Positions 23,384 to 32,699 of a stretch of DNA of 39,411 bases are shown here, piece by piece. The notes below the pieces were generated by a model. The model ran no database searches. It had not been told where the DNA came from and worked only from the letters and a program-made list of their open reading frames with translations. A program made the translations under genes and the position numbers. How positions within the stretch are numbered: position 1 is the stretch's first letter; every line of letters begins with the position of its first letter. Source of the DNA: Triparma columacea (lineage: Eukaryota; Sar; Bolidophyceae; Parmales; Triparmaceae); contig BRYA01000677.1 of NCBI GenBank assembly GCA_030267965.1, positions 23,019 to 62,429 on the forward strand. The letters run 5' to 3'.

Positions 23384-25243
23384 ATGTTTAATAAAGTCGT
23401 AATAGTTGGAAAAAGAGACTCAATAAGGACTCGTGCTAAACGTCAAGCTACTTCAACAGGAAGAGAAGTCAAAGGTGGACTCAAAGGTGGGATAATATTG
23501 CTCATAAACAGCTGTATTGGAGCTCTGTTGACAAGCCGCTCGTTTTCACTTTGCAACCACACCCCTCTTAACTCACCCTACGACACCACTACACACCGCT
23601 CCAACCAACCCCAGACGCAGCAATAGGAGTAGCAGGAATCACACAAACATTCAGCGCAGAATTGTCTGATGGCATTAAGGATACAGAGATCAAGTATACA
23701 GGGCGACACAAAATTCCATGCTCTGTCACTGTAGTTATATCTAGCCTAGAATTCACAGGGGTGAGTGTGCGCGGAGTGGGCGTGGAGTGGGCGTGGAGTG
23801 TGCGTGGAGTGTGCGTGTTGATTTTATTGCGCAGAAGTCACTCAAAAAGATCTAACCAACCAAATTATCGCACGTAGCTCGTCCAAGAAGATGGGCTATG
23901 GGAGGGGGAGAAGAGGAAAGGGGCTTGGGGTAAGGCCGTAAAAAAGGTCGGGAGTGGCATCAAGTCAGTGAAGGCAACATCACCTTCTTGGGGACAGCTC
24001 GGCTCTTCGTTAAGAATTTGGACACCAAAGAGTACGAAAAAAAATAACGAAAAGGCGAAAATGAGGTGAGAACCCCCTCCCAAAAAAGGCACGTCGATAT
24101 CATTATCATTTAGACTAACACACTAACGAACTCAGGAGGGAATACATGAGGACAATGTCAAGTGATGATTTATCTTCATTCCACTCCGACTCCGCAACCC
24201 CTCGCGCTCTTCAGCAGCGTCGCCCTCCCTCCCTAGGTATCAGCCGCGTCAAGTACAGCCCCCTCCTCCCCGGCGAGCGTTGCTACGTCCAGTACCAAGA
24301 CGTCGAGGACCCCTCAACCCTGAACGTCCTCCCCCCTCCCCCCTCCCTTTCCCCCCCCGGCCGCTACCTACCCGAGATAGACGCGTACCTCCCCAGCTCT
24401 GTCTACTTCTCCCTAACCTCCGACACCTCCGGCGAGGGCGTCGCTGAGACTGAGCCCTTCCTCCTCCTCCGTCACTCAGTCTCATGGAGTTCCCCTCCCT
24501 CCCCCTGCCCCCCCTTACTCACCCCCCTAAGCCAATCCCCCCCCCCCCCCACCTCCCCGGCGCAACGCCGACCGGAACCACCACCAACTCTACATTTCCT
24601 AACCACGGCCCTGGCAACACCTTCCCCTGAACTCGACTCACTAACGATATCCGTTGACCGTACACTGACATTATCACTCCTACACTTCCCCTCCCGCGCC
24701 GTCGTCGCGAAGTTCGACATGAGCTTGGCTAGGCTGCTCGACCTAGGGGACGACGGTCTAGGGTTGAACTTTGTGCAGAGACGGGGGGGGGGGAAGTGGG
24801 GGGTTAGAGTTGGGACAAGGGTTGAGGCTAGCAACCCACCGAGGCAGGAGGGGGTGGGGAGAGGAGATGAAAGGTGGGAGACGGAGGATTGGGGAAGAGG
24901 GGAAGAAGCGTACGAGAGTGGGGGGGGGGACTATTACTGGGGGGAAAGAGAGAAGCAGGAGAGGGGGGGGGAGACGAAGGGGGGGGAGGAAGAGGGGGAG
25001 GAGGGAGGGGAGGATAACTTCTCTGATATCAAAAGAATGGTGCTAGAGAGGAAGAGGAGGGAGAGAATCGAGAGCGACAAAGCTGAGGACGAAATACGGA
25101 GGGTGAAGAGGGAGGACATGGAAAGGGAGAGGGGGGAAGGAAAGTGGTACGAAAGAGACGTTAAGTTGGCTGTCGTGGGGATGCTGCTGGGATTAGTGGC
25201 CATGGAGATAGCGAGATCGAGGGGGGGGGGGGGGGGTCAATAG
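23384..25243 (+). CDS. Unrecognised tail-anchored coiled-coil protein
   Basis: Model exons: 23384-23486 (tentative), 23621-23760, 23878-24065, 24136-25243, giving 512 residues. The last three exons are joined by clear GTGAG...AG introns (23761-23877, 24066-24135) that preserve one frame. The first exon and its GTGGGA donor are uncertain; a donor 12 nt earlier also fits. The N-terminal part has beta-rich sequence (KIPCSVTVVISSLEFTG). The middle holds a second globular-looking stretch (LLPGERCYVQYQDVEDPSTLNV...VDRTLTLSLLHF) interrupted by Pro-rich insertions. Then comes a highly charged Glu/Lys/Arg coiled coil (about 420-480). Just before the C-terminus there is one hydrophobic segment (LAVVGMLLGLVAMEIA) followed by Arg, Ser and Gly, as in a tail anchor. 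The two folded parts could be C2-like, but I cannot name the family. Long G and C runs inside the last exon are translated as Gly and Pro runs. Confidence 0.6.
23765..23820. repeat. Intronic minisatellite, about 11-bp unit
   Basis: Four to five imperfect copies of GCGTGGAGTGG lie immediately after the donor site of the intron 23761-23877. It is low-complexity expansion within an intron. Confidence 0.7.
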
Positions 25244-25366
25244 CTGGGGGAGAGGACCGTACCCTTCGTCTGATTCTCTCCTTCCGTTAATTTTGTTGTT
25301 GTTGTTGTGAAAACGTATAACATATGTAATTACCATTCGAACCACCCAATTCACTCGAACGGCAAG

Positions 25367-25903
25367 CTAATCAGAATCTTCGTCATCCTTCTCTGCGAGT
25401 GAAAACGCTTTGAGTCCATGACTATGTCCCCCGAACCCAACCTCCCGTTTCCTCTTCTTCTTCCCTTTCCCCTTCCCTCCCTTCCCTCCTTTTGCCCCCC
25501 CTCCCCCCCCCATAGCCGCGGAATCGTAACACTGGCCGCAAAGGTCGTACCCGTCCCCCCCCCCCTCCTCCTCGCACACGCTGCACTCCCAGCGTTTTTT
25601 ACCAGGCAGAATGTAAAGCATGCACACATCGCACGTACGGGGTAGCTCCCACACATCGCTTCTATCGACCCCATCGTCCGCAAAACCTATCACGAGGGGA
25701 GGGGACAACTGGAAGGTCACCTTCTTCCCCAGTCGAGCGGCACCTAATGAGGAGGGGGGAGGGAGAAGAGGAGATTTACTACCGGAGATGCAAGAAATGG
25801 GGAGAATAGAGACATCGAGCGCAACTGAAGTCGGAGATGTGGACGATCGCGTAGGAGATAAGGGCTGACGAGAATGTTGAAGAGGCGAACTTGTGAAGGA
25901 CAT
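25367..25903 (-). CDS. ZZ-type zinc finger protein
   Basis: A single-exon frame of 178 residues. The first 75 residues are Ser/Pro-rich and low-complexity. A ZZ-like finger follows: CDVC (about 91-94), WECSVC, then YDLCGQCYDSA, and after a Gly/Lys-rich insertion HSH. ZZ fingers bind two zinc ions and act as protein interaction modules, e.g. for histone tails or N-degrons. The insertion (Gly run plus KKKRKR) between the last Cys pair and the His pair is unusual and may double as a nuclear localisation signal. The tail is acidic (EKDDEDSD). A 39-nt in-frame GTAGTA...TTAG stretch near residues 45-58 looks intron-like but is too short to call. It is convergent with the tail-anchored gene and divergent from the TFxPK gene (189 bp). 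Confidence 0.65.
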   Translation of the reverse strand: MSFTSSPLQHSRQPLSPTRSSTSPTSVALDVSILPISCISGSKSPLLPPPSSLGAARLGKKVTFQLSPPLVIGFADDGVDRSDVWELPRTCDVCMLYILPGKKRWECSVCEEEGGGDGYDLCGQCYDSAAMGGGGGAKGGKGGKGKGKKKRKREVGFGGHSHGLKAFSLAEKDDEDSD

Positions 25904-26092
25904 GCTGGGGAATCAAAGCTGAGACGGAGAACGTGAGTACGGGGAAGGCTATTGTAGAGAATAAGGTCGATTAAGGTCGGGAGCGAGAGCGAGTGGTTCT
26001 GTGCAGTTCAATCCCGTGTTCTTTTCTTCCTTCCTTTCTGACCTTCCCGACCGTTTGCGGCTTGGCCATATTTCCCCAAACCTAAACCTAAA

Positions 26093-28559
26093 ATGGCCAC
26101 GGATCAAGATAAGAATCCGCTAACATCCACTGTAGAAGAGTCGATAATGGCCGCCGAGCAGTATTTAATGAATACGCTGCCTGAGCCCCCTGTTGGTGAT
26201 GGTGCCTCCTCGGGTGGGCCGACCCAGGTTGGTCCTGCTCATGCCAGTGTGAACGCCTCGCTCCATTCCACCGACTCTATCGGGGAGGGTGACGGTTTCG
26301 TCCCCGGGGCCGACGATGGCGGGATTTCAGACGATAGCATCGCGGGATCTGGGGAGGAGGGCGAGGACAACATATATTACGCCTCTGATATTGGGAAGGA
26401 GGAGCAGAAACCCCTCGCTTGGACCGTCAACTTTGGGGGAGGGGGAGGAAAGAAGCCAGAGCTCAAGGCCCGGGAACGAAGCGAGCGTGTTGTGGGTTAT
26501 GGTCAGAGGGTCGCTGAGGGGGTGAAGAAGGAGGTGGGTTGGGATGCAATTCCATGGCCACCGCTAAGCAGCATTTACCAACGCACGCCCTTATCCCCGC
26601 CCTTACCCCCCCCCTCCACACCCTCCTCGCCCCATTTCCCAACAGCAACAAAAACAGAGGAGGGAAGACTTCCACCCCCCCCCTTCCCCTACTCGAAACC
26701 TGTCCCGTCCCGCTAAGGAGTCCCTTGAGGCGGTCCAGAGCGAGAACACCTTCCAACCAAAGATCACCACGAAGGGTCGCAAGTTCCAGGCGAATAGCAA
26801 GGTCCATGAGAGGCTCGTCAAGTACGGGGAAGATAAGGGAAGGGTTAGGGAAGAGATGAGCAAGGATAGGGAGAGGGAAATGGCCCTCAAGAGGGCCGAG
26901 GAGCACCCCTTCCAGCCCAAGGTGACCAAAAAGGGTAGCACCGTCAGGGAGGGCGACGCTGACGGTACTCGTGAGAGGCTGTATAAGTTGGCCGGCGAGA
27001 GGGACATGATAAGGGAGTGCACGAAATACCACATGATGGAGGCCGAGGCTCGGACGCACACTTTCAAGCCCCACCTCAATCCCGACCTCCCCTCGAACCA
27101 CGTTCCGATACACCTCCGGGCGAACAAGGTGATCGCCGACAAGCAAGAGAAGTTGAACGCCCTTCGTTCCTCCCTCCAAGCGTCTCCCGTCAGCGACCAA
27201 GAGCGAATTGGGGAGGCGTCAAATTCCGCACTCCGGGTCACGGACGCTGCGCACCAGAGGCTCCACTCGGAGGCGGCCAGGCAGGCCGAGAAGAGCGTCG
27301 CTCTGCAGAGCAAGTACGAGGACATGGAGAAAGAGGTGAACACATTCAAGCCCAGGTTGTGCCCTGGGAGCGAGGGGCTGGTGGAGAGCTATAAGAACAA
27401 ACCCTTCTTGGACAGGCAGAAGGAAAGGGAGGAAAAGGTCGAGGAGAAAAGGATAAAGATCGAGGAGGATGCCGTGAAGGGTTACAGTGACATGTTCAAG
27501 CCTAGGCTTGGGAAGAGGAACGAGGAGGTGCTCATGAAGAACCGGCCCGAGATTGTTTGCGAGGGAGCGAAGGAGAGGGTTGAGAGACTGAGCGGGAAGG
27601 ACGCGGAGAGGATCAGAGGCATGAAGGAGCGGATATGCACGGAGGAGTACTCCAAGTACGACTTCAGGCCGAGGGTTAATAATATCTCCAAGGCTTTGGC
27701 GCCGAATGGGAGCAGCGTGGAGGAGCTGGTGGGGAACAGGAGGGGCGTTGAGAAGAGGGAGAAGGTCAAGAGGGAACAGGAGGAGAGGGTTAAGGAGGAG
27801 GTGAGAATTGGTCGGGGGGAGGAGCTTAGTGACAAACATTCAGGGCTCCCACGATGTTTGACTAACCCTTGAATTTGCGTTGCTCTCCCGTTTTAACAGT
27901 GCACCTTCAGACCGAAGGTCAGCAAGTCCTTGCCCCGCCGCGTCAAGGAGACACGACAGGAGAGGGGAGGCAGCGACCGTGCAGTCACCCGCAGCATGGG
28001 GAGCGTGGACTTGAACAACCCAGAGGGAATCACACTGCAGGTCAGGAGGTACGAACAAATGAAGGAGGAGAAGAGGATGGCCACGATCAAGGACAGGGAG
28101 ATGGACGAGTTGAAGGACTGTACGTTCAAACCGAAGACTAACATGGGGAAGAGGGGGGGGAAGGGGGGGGGGGGGAAAGGGAGGCCTGTGGTTGTTAGGG
28201 GACTGGGGAGGTACCTGGAGTTGAGGAATTTAAGCAAGGCGAAGGAGGAGGAGAAGGAGAGACGAGAGGCTGAAGCTTTCAGGGTCCCGGCGAGACTAGT
28301 CAAAACAAGGTACCCGGATGGGACGACGCAGGTTAAGGAGTTCCGGTTGAGTAGGGGGAAGGAGGGGGTTAAGGAGAGGTTGAAGAAGGAGAGGGAGGAG
28401 AAGATCAGGAGGGAATGCACCTTCAGACCGAAGACGGTGGAGTGGAGGAACAGGAAGGTGTTGGAGGGGATTCTTAGCGAGGCGGAGAGCGAGGAGAGTG
28501 GGGTGGGGGGGGTGGGGGAAAGGGGGGGGATGGGCGAATTCTGGGGCGAAATAAATTAA
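26093..28559 (+). CDS. Coiled-coil protein with nine TFxPK-type motifs
   Basis: Exons 26093-26533, 26646-27800 and 27900-28559, all in phase 0, give 751 residues. The donors are GTGGGT and GTGAGA; the acceptors are CCCAACAG and TTTTAACAG. The N-terminal exon is acidic and low-complexity. The rest is basic, helical and carries nine copies of a short motif: NTFQPKI, HPFQPKV, HTFKPHL, NTFKPRL, DMFKPRL, YDFRPRV, CTFRPKV, CTFKPKT, CTFRPKT. Most lie about 40 to 80 residues apart, separated by Arg/Glu/Lys coiled coil. Intron 2 ends exactly at an ECTFRPK motif, which confirms the join. Protists have many proteins with ECTFxPxI-type repeats, several linked to cytoskeleton or axonemes, so a microtubule-associated role is plausible but unproven. 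The stop codon lies beside an AATAAA (28550-28555). Confidence 0.8.
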
Positions 28560-28666
28560 TAGAGCTGCTTCGATTCCAGAAAATGAGGGATTAATGAACG
28601 TACGAGGTTCCAGTGTGTCCAGCGTCAAGCCAGATTTGAGAATCCATCATAGGTTGGAATTTCTAC

Positions 28667-29092
28667 TTAACAAGCGCTCGTGTCATGAGCAAGTTCACCT
28701 ACGATCACAGCAAGAGGGTCCCCGACCTCGAACTGTTCCCACTTGTCCACCAGAACTCGCTCAATCTTGGCGTTTTTGAAGAGAGGCGACAGCTTCACCT
28801 CATGCCAGCCCTCAAAGTTCTCCCAGACAGTGTGGTACATCTCGTCTGCGGCCGTTGTTGCAAAGCCGGAGTGAGAGATCGAGAGAAGGGTGGAGAGGGG
28901 GGAGATGGGCGCAGGGGGGGAGATGGGTGCAGAGGGAGAGGGTGGAGGAGGGATGGAGGACAGGGGAGGCGAGCCGAGAACATATTGCTCAGCATCGAGG
29001 ATAATTGTTGGCTCGGCTAGCTTCATCTGGTATCTATTATGACCGAGTTTCAGAAAGGATGTCAGGGTTTTGCGACAAACGAATGTGGTCAT
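28667..29092 (-). CDS. Small protein with lipoyl-domain-like C-terminus, possibly mitochondrial
   Basis: From the ATG at 29092 the product has 141 residues. An upstream in-frame start at 29182 would add 30. The N-terminus (MTTFVCRKTLTSFLKLGHNRYQMKL) is basic and amphipathic with no acidic residue, like a mitochondrial presequence. A Pro/Ser-rich linker follows. The last 45 residues (VKLSPLFKNAKIERVLVDKWEQ, then FEVGDPLAVI) resemble the first half of lipoyl/biotinyl domains, where a surface turn precedes the modified lysine. The lysine hairpin itself is absent: the protein ends GELAHDTSAC. It may be a truncated or repurposed carrier domain. The similarity is weak and the assignment is tentative. 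It is convergent with the TFxPK gene (107 bp). Confidence 0.5.
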   Translation of the reverse strand: MTTFVCRKTLTSFLKLGHNRYQMKLAEPTIILDAEQYVLGSPPLSSIPPPPSPSAPISPPAPISPLSTLLSISHSGFATTAADEMYHTVWENFEGWHEVKLSPLFKNAKIERVLVDKWEQFEVGDPLAVIVGELAHDTSAC

Positions 29093-29764
29093 TGTGGAAA
29101 TGGGTTGTTGAGCTGGCGAGGAGAATTGGGTTGAGTGTTTTTTTGTGAGTTTCCCGTAATTTTGATATATATACGGACTCAAAGCAAACTAAGAAACGCG
29201 ATGGATCTTGTGCTACGTTCTAAAATACTGAAATCTCCGTTTTTGGGCAACAGAGCCACAAAGGAAAAGTTACCAGGGTGAGTCACTAAATAAAGCTTTG
29301 AAATATAGGTAAGGCGGGACAAGAATGACAATAATAACCTCTGTTAAGACTTTCACCAGTTATTACTTGTCGTATTGTTGATTTTTATCTCCTATTCACA
29401 TCAAGTTCAAGTTTATTTCCCCTCTTCAATCACGGTCGACTGACTGAGTATTCATTTGGTTTGGATTATTCGTCTCATAGACGAGATAATACTACTTTCG
29501 GCCATATTTCCGATACTGTTAGTATCATATTGGGGTTGCTATTGGGCAAAGAACCGCCATTGACGACGCAATGACGCATACTTGAGGGGTCTCACCATCC
29601 CTCTCCCTTGTTCTTTGTCAATCACACCACACTAACCCTCCTGAGCCCGTCAATAATGTAGGAACTCGTAGATAATCAGTTTTAAAAATAGTTTAGGCTT
29701 TCAACTGTTACCGAAAAGACGGGTGAAAAGATCCTCTCAACCCCGGGACTCTCCACTTCCCAAA
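29093..29764. promoter_or_regulatory. Divergent spacer before the BspA-type gene
   Basis: 672 bp, AT-rich relative to neighbours, without a supported gene. It contains an imperfect palindrome at 29465-29490 (ATTAT TCGTCT, loop CAT, AGACGA, G, ATAAT) able to form an 11-bp hairpin with one bulge. It probably holds the promoters of the lipoyl-like gene (left) and the BspA-type gene (right). Confidence 0.4.
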
Positions 29765-31108
29765 ATGCCCCAAACAGCAGTATACTATGGCACGGGGAGC
29801 TTCAGAGGCAATCGTGAACTCACAGAAGTACATTTTGCACAAGGAGTGACGTCGATTGGCGAACACGCCTTCTCCGGATGCTCCTCCCTCACGGCCATCA
29901 CCATCCCGGACGGATTGACAACGATTGGCGAACGCGCCTTCAAAGGATGCTCCTCCCTCACGGCCATCACCATCCCAGATGGAGTGACTGCGATTGACAA
30001 CTACGCTTTCCAAGGATGCTCCTCCCTCACAGCCATCACAATCCCGGACTCAGTGACGATGATTGGCGATTGCGCCTTCCAAGGATGCTCCTCCCTCACG
30101 GCCATCACCATCCCAGACGGAGTGACGACGATTAGTGAGGGCGCCTTCAGAGGATGCTTCTCCCTCATGGCCGTCACCGTCCCAGACGGAGTGACGACAA
30201 TTGTTAACAACGCTTTTGAAGGATGCTCCTCCCTCACGGCCATCACAATCCCAGAAGGAGTTACGACGATTAGCAGATGCGCCTTCTACCTATGCTCCTC
30301 CCTCATGGCCATCACTATCCCACTTGGAGTGACGACGATTGGCGAATATGCCTTCTACAAATGCTCCTCCCTCACGGCCATCACCGTCCCGGACGGAGTG
30401 ACGACAATTGGCGATTTCGCCTTCTACGGATGCTTCTCCCTCGCAGCCTTCACAATCCCGGACGGAGTGACGTCGATTGGTCAATGCGCCTTCTTGGAAT
30501 GCTCCTCCCTCACGGCCATCACAATCCCAGACGGAGTGACAACGATTTGCGATAACGTCTTCAGGCAATGCTCCTCCCTCGCAGCCATCAGAATCCCGGA
30601 CGGAGTGACGACGATTGGCTTTGGCCCCTTCTGGGGATGCTCCTCCCTCACAGCCATTACAATCCCTGACGGAGTGACGACTATTGGCCATAGAGCCTTC
30701 AGGGAATGCTCCTCCCTCGCAGCCATCACCATCCCAGACTCAGTGACGACGATTGGCCATACCGCCTTCAACGGATGCTCAGCCCTGACGAGACTCAGTT
30801 TATCTCCTACCGTCTCTGTCGGTAAAGGCTGCTTCTCAAACTGCACCGCCCTAATCTCTGCCGCTGCCGATCAAAATATGTCGACTGTCGAGGACCTCCT
30901 CAATTCTAGGTGGCACCGCATACTTGAACGCGTCGCCGTCCTGTCCTGCCTCAAGGCACCCTGGAACGACTTGGAGAACCAGCGTAGATCGGATAAGCCG
31001 AAGCGGAACTCGCACCTTGACGGAGATGAAGTGGTCGCGCTTCAGGGAATTGCGGCACGCAAGATGCTCCCCATGGTTATGTGGAGAGTTATTCTGGAAT
31101 TTGTGTAA
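29765..31108 (+). CDS. BspA-type leucine-rich repeat protein
   Basis: 447 residues from the ATG at 29765 (MPQTAVYYGTG). The frame is open upstream, but only from a GTG. Residues 16-360 are fifteen consecutive LRR_5 (BspA-like) repeats of 23 residues with the consensus SSLTAITIPDGVTTIGxxAFxGC. The C-terminal 85 residues are a non-repeat helical cap ending MLPMVMWRVILEFV, which could be a weak hydrophobic anchor. There is no N-terminal signal peptide. BspA-type repeats are common in surface proteins of bacteria and parasitic protists and are strongly expanded in some stramenopile algae, where their function is mostly unknown; protein or carbohydrate binding is the usual guess. The codon use is far less biased than that of the dynein gene. 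Confidence 0.85.
   Translation: MPQTAVYYGTGSFRGNRELTEVHFAQGVTSIGEHAFSGCSSLTAITIPDGLTTIGERAFKGCSSLTAITIPDGVTAIDNYAFQGCSSLTAITIPDSVTMIGDCAFQGCSSLTAITIPDGVTTISEGAFRGCFSLMAVTVPDGVTTIVNNAFEGCSSLTAITIPEGVTTISRCAFYLCSSLMAITIPLGVTTIGEYAFYKCSSLTAITVPDGVTTIGDFAFYGCFSLAAFTIPDGVTSIGQCAFLECSSLTAITIPDGVTTICDNVFRQCSSLAAIRIPDGVTTIGFGPFWGCSSLTAITIPDGVTTIGHRAFRECSSLAAITIPDSVTTIGHTAFNGCSALTRLSLSPTVSVGKGCFSNCTALISAAADQNMSTVEDLLNSRWHRILERVAVLSCLKAPWNDLENQRRSDKPKRNSHLDGDEVVALQGIAARKMLPMVMWRVILEFV
29810..30844 (+). repeat. 15 tandem 69-bp LRR-coding repeats
   Basis: Fifteen in-frame units, mostly exactly 69 bp, share blocks such as TGCTCCTCCCTCACGGCCAT and GACGGAGTGACGACGATTGG. Differences concentrate in the two or three codons before the AF dipeptide and the two after it, the exposed part of each repeat. 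Unequal crossover between units is the likely source of the array. Confidence 0.9.
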
Positions 31109-31346
31109 CTCTAAAGTCACCGTTGAACGGCATGCAAAAGGGTCCCGATATATTCACGAACACCAAACGTTTTCTTTTTTGGAGGACGGGGTTACGGGAA
31201 ATGAATTGGCCATCAAAGTTGGGAGGAATCTGAGGATCCAACCCAAGTCCAACCAATTCCATCAATTCCCTTATTACTTCTCCTCTACACCCTCCTCATC
31301 CTCTATTTGTCGACCCTCTACATTGTCACACTCTAAATTGTCCTCA

Positions 31347-32510
31347 ATGTCAGACTTTGCATCTCCGCAAGCATTTCCCAAACAATCCTCCACTCTCTCC
31401 CTCGATGACTTAAAAAAGCTGCGATCAACTTGTACATCCTCCACTCTCTCATCATTCACTACCTACGCCTTACAGTTAGTCACTGATCTCCACGCTGACC
31501 TCAATGCCGACGTCAATGCCTCCTCCTCAACCACATCCATACTCACATACTGTCTTGTTCATCTTCTACAACATTCCCCCTCATCCGTGCCCTTCTGCCA
31601 CAATGTCATATCTTCCTTAGGTTACTCCTACTCCCTCTCCACCTCCCTCCTCCGTCAGTCCTGCCGTCCCCTCCTCTCCTCTGAGTTATCAAAGGCAAGG
31701 AGATTCGTCAGGATCTACGACGACTTCCTACCAACCGAATGTCTACTATCCCTACAAAAAGCATTCGTCGTACCCCCACCCTCCTCCCCCCCCTCCACAT
31801 CCTCCTCAAACTACTTCCTCTCCCACGATTACAACCTAAACCCCTGGGGTTCCCCAACCCCATACTTCAGTTACACAATCCCCCTCCCCCTCCCCCCCTC
31901 TTCATCAGGTTCAATCCCCCACTTCCTCCGTACCCTTTTAACCGTATCTCCCACCCCCTTAACCTCTGCTACACACATAGAGTTCTGGGCCCATAGTCGA
32001 ACCTCAATATCCGGTCATCAGTTACACTTCGATACAGCATCAGAGGGTACATGTGGTTTACGTAACCCTTTATGGTCGGCTGTTTTATACTTATCCCCCA
32101 ATGGTGGTGGCACAGTCGTAACGTCACAATGCACCGGTAGTAGAAGACTAGGTCGTGAAGCGTGGGTTTGTAAGCCCAAGGTTAATAGATGTACCGTTTT
32201 TAACGGAAGGGCACTACATGGGGTTATACCGGGGGGGGGAGAGGTGGGGGAAGGGAGAAGGACTACTGTTATGGTCGCTGTATGGGAGGGGGATCCGGGG
32301 GGGAGGGAATGGCCAAGTGAGGTTTGGAATGGTGGGGGGGAGGGATGGGGCAAGGTTGTTGGGGAGGAATGTAAGGTTGACGGGGAGGGGGAGGGGAGGA
32401 AAGAGGTTGAACCGGTGGTTGTGGACGAAGTCTGGGAGAGGGTTAATGAAAAGGCGAAGGAGGTAGGGAGGGACAGGGATGTTGCGCTGGAGGAGTGCTT
32501 TACATTTTAG
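31347..32510 (+). CDS. 2-oxoglutarate/Fe(II)-dependent oxygenase-like protein
   Basis: 387 residues from the ATG at 31347. An open frame extends upstream without a better ATG. The N-terminal 115 residues are Ser/Thr-rich. FVRIYDDFLPTECLLSLQKAF (about 120-140) resembles the entry segment of prolyl-4-hydroxylase-like dioxygenases. The catalytic pattern HxD is seen in HFD (227-229), with a distal His in LHGV (291) and an Arg (304/305) placed to bind 2-oxoglutarate. Between them lie SAVLYLS and NGGGTVV strands typical of the double-stranded beta-helix. The substrate cannot be predicted. The C-terminus is charged. An AATAAA occurs at 32512-32517, directly after the stop. Confidence 0.7.
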   Translation: MSDFASPQAFPKQSSTLSLDDLKKLRSTCTSSTLSSFTTYALQLVTDLHADLNADVNASSSTTSILTYCLVHLLQHSPSSVPFCHNVISSLGYSYSLSTSLLRQSCRPLLSSELSKARRFVRIYDDFLPTECLLSLQKAFVVPPPSSPPSTSSSNYFLSHDYNLNPWGSPTPYFSYTIPLPLPPSSSGSIPHFLRTLLTVSPTPLTSATHIEFWAHSRTSISGHQLHFDTASEGTCGLRNPLWSAVLYLSPNGGGTVVTSQCTGSRRLGREAWVCKPKVNRCTVFNGRALHGVIPGGGEVGEGRRTTVMVAVWEGDPGGREWPSEVWNGGGEGWGKVVGEECKVDGEGEGRKEVEPVVVDEVWERVNEKAKEVGRDRDVALEECFTF

Positions 32511-32665
32511 AAATAAAAACACAATTAGACCGAGGATTGTCAGATTGCTGGATGATCAAAATTTTTGGGGTTGACTGGAACACATATTAGCACCTACACG
32601 ACACTTCTGACTAAGTGGAGTAGCTTGAAGGCTTTGTTAATAAGGTTCTCATCGTAATTTGCCGC

Positions 32666-32671
32666 TATAAA
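32666..32671 (+). promoter_or_regulatory. TATA-like element of ankyrin-MYND gene 1
   Basis: TATAAA lies 34 bp before the ATG within the conserved string GCCGCTATAAACTTACACTT, which is identical in the second copy (TATAAA at 34107-34112, 34 bp before its ATG). If it works as a TATA box, the 5' leader would be only a few bases long. Confidence 0.4.
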
Positions 32672-32699
32672 CTTACACTTGGGATAGGTTCGCTCAAAA

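Noticed and set aside
29810..30844. CRISPR-like spaced repeat array
   Set aside because: The units are coding LRR repeats in one frame, with no unique spacers, in a eukaryotic genome.
30001..30846. Repetitive minus-strand frames over the BspA-type array
   Set aside because: They are open only because the sense strand is a regular 69-bp repeat without antisense stops.
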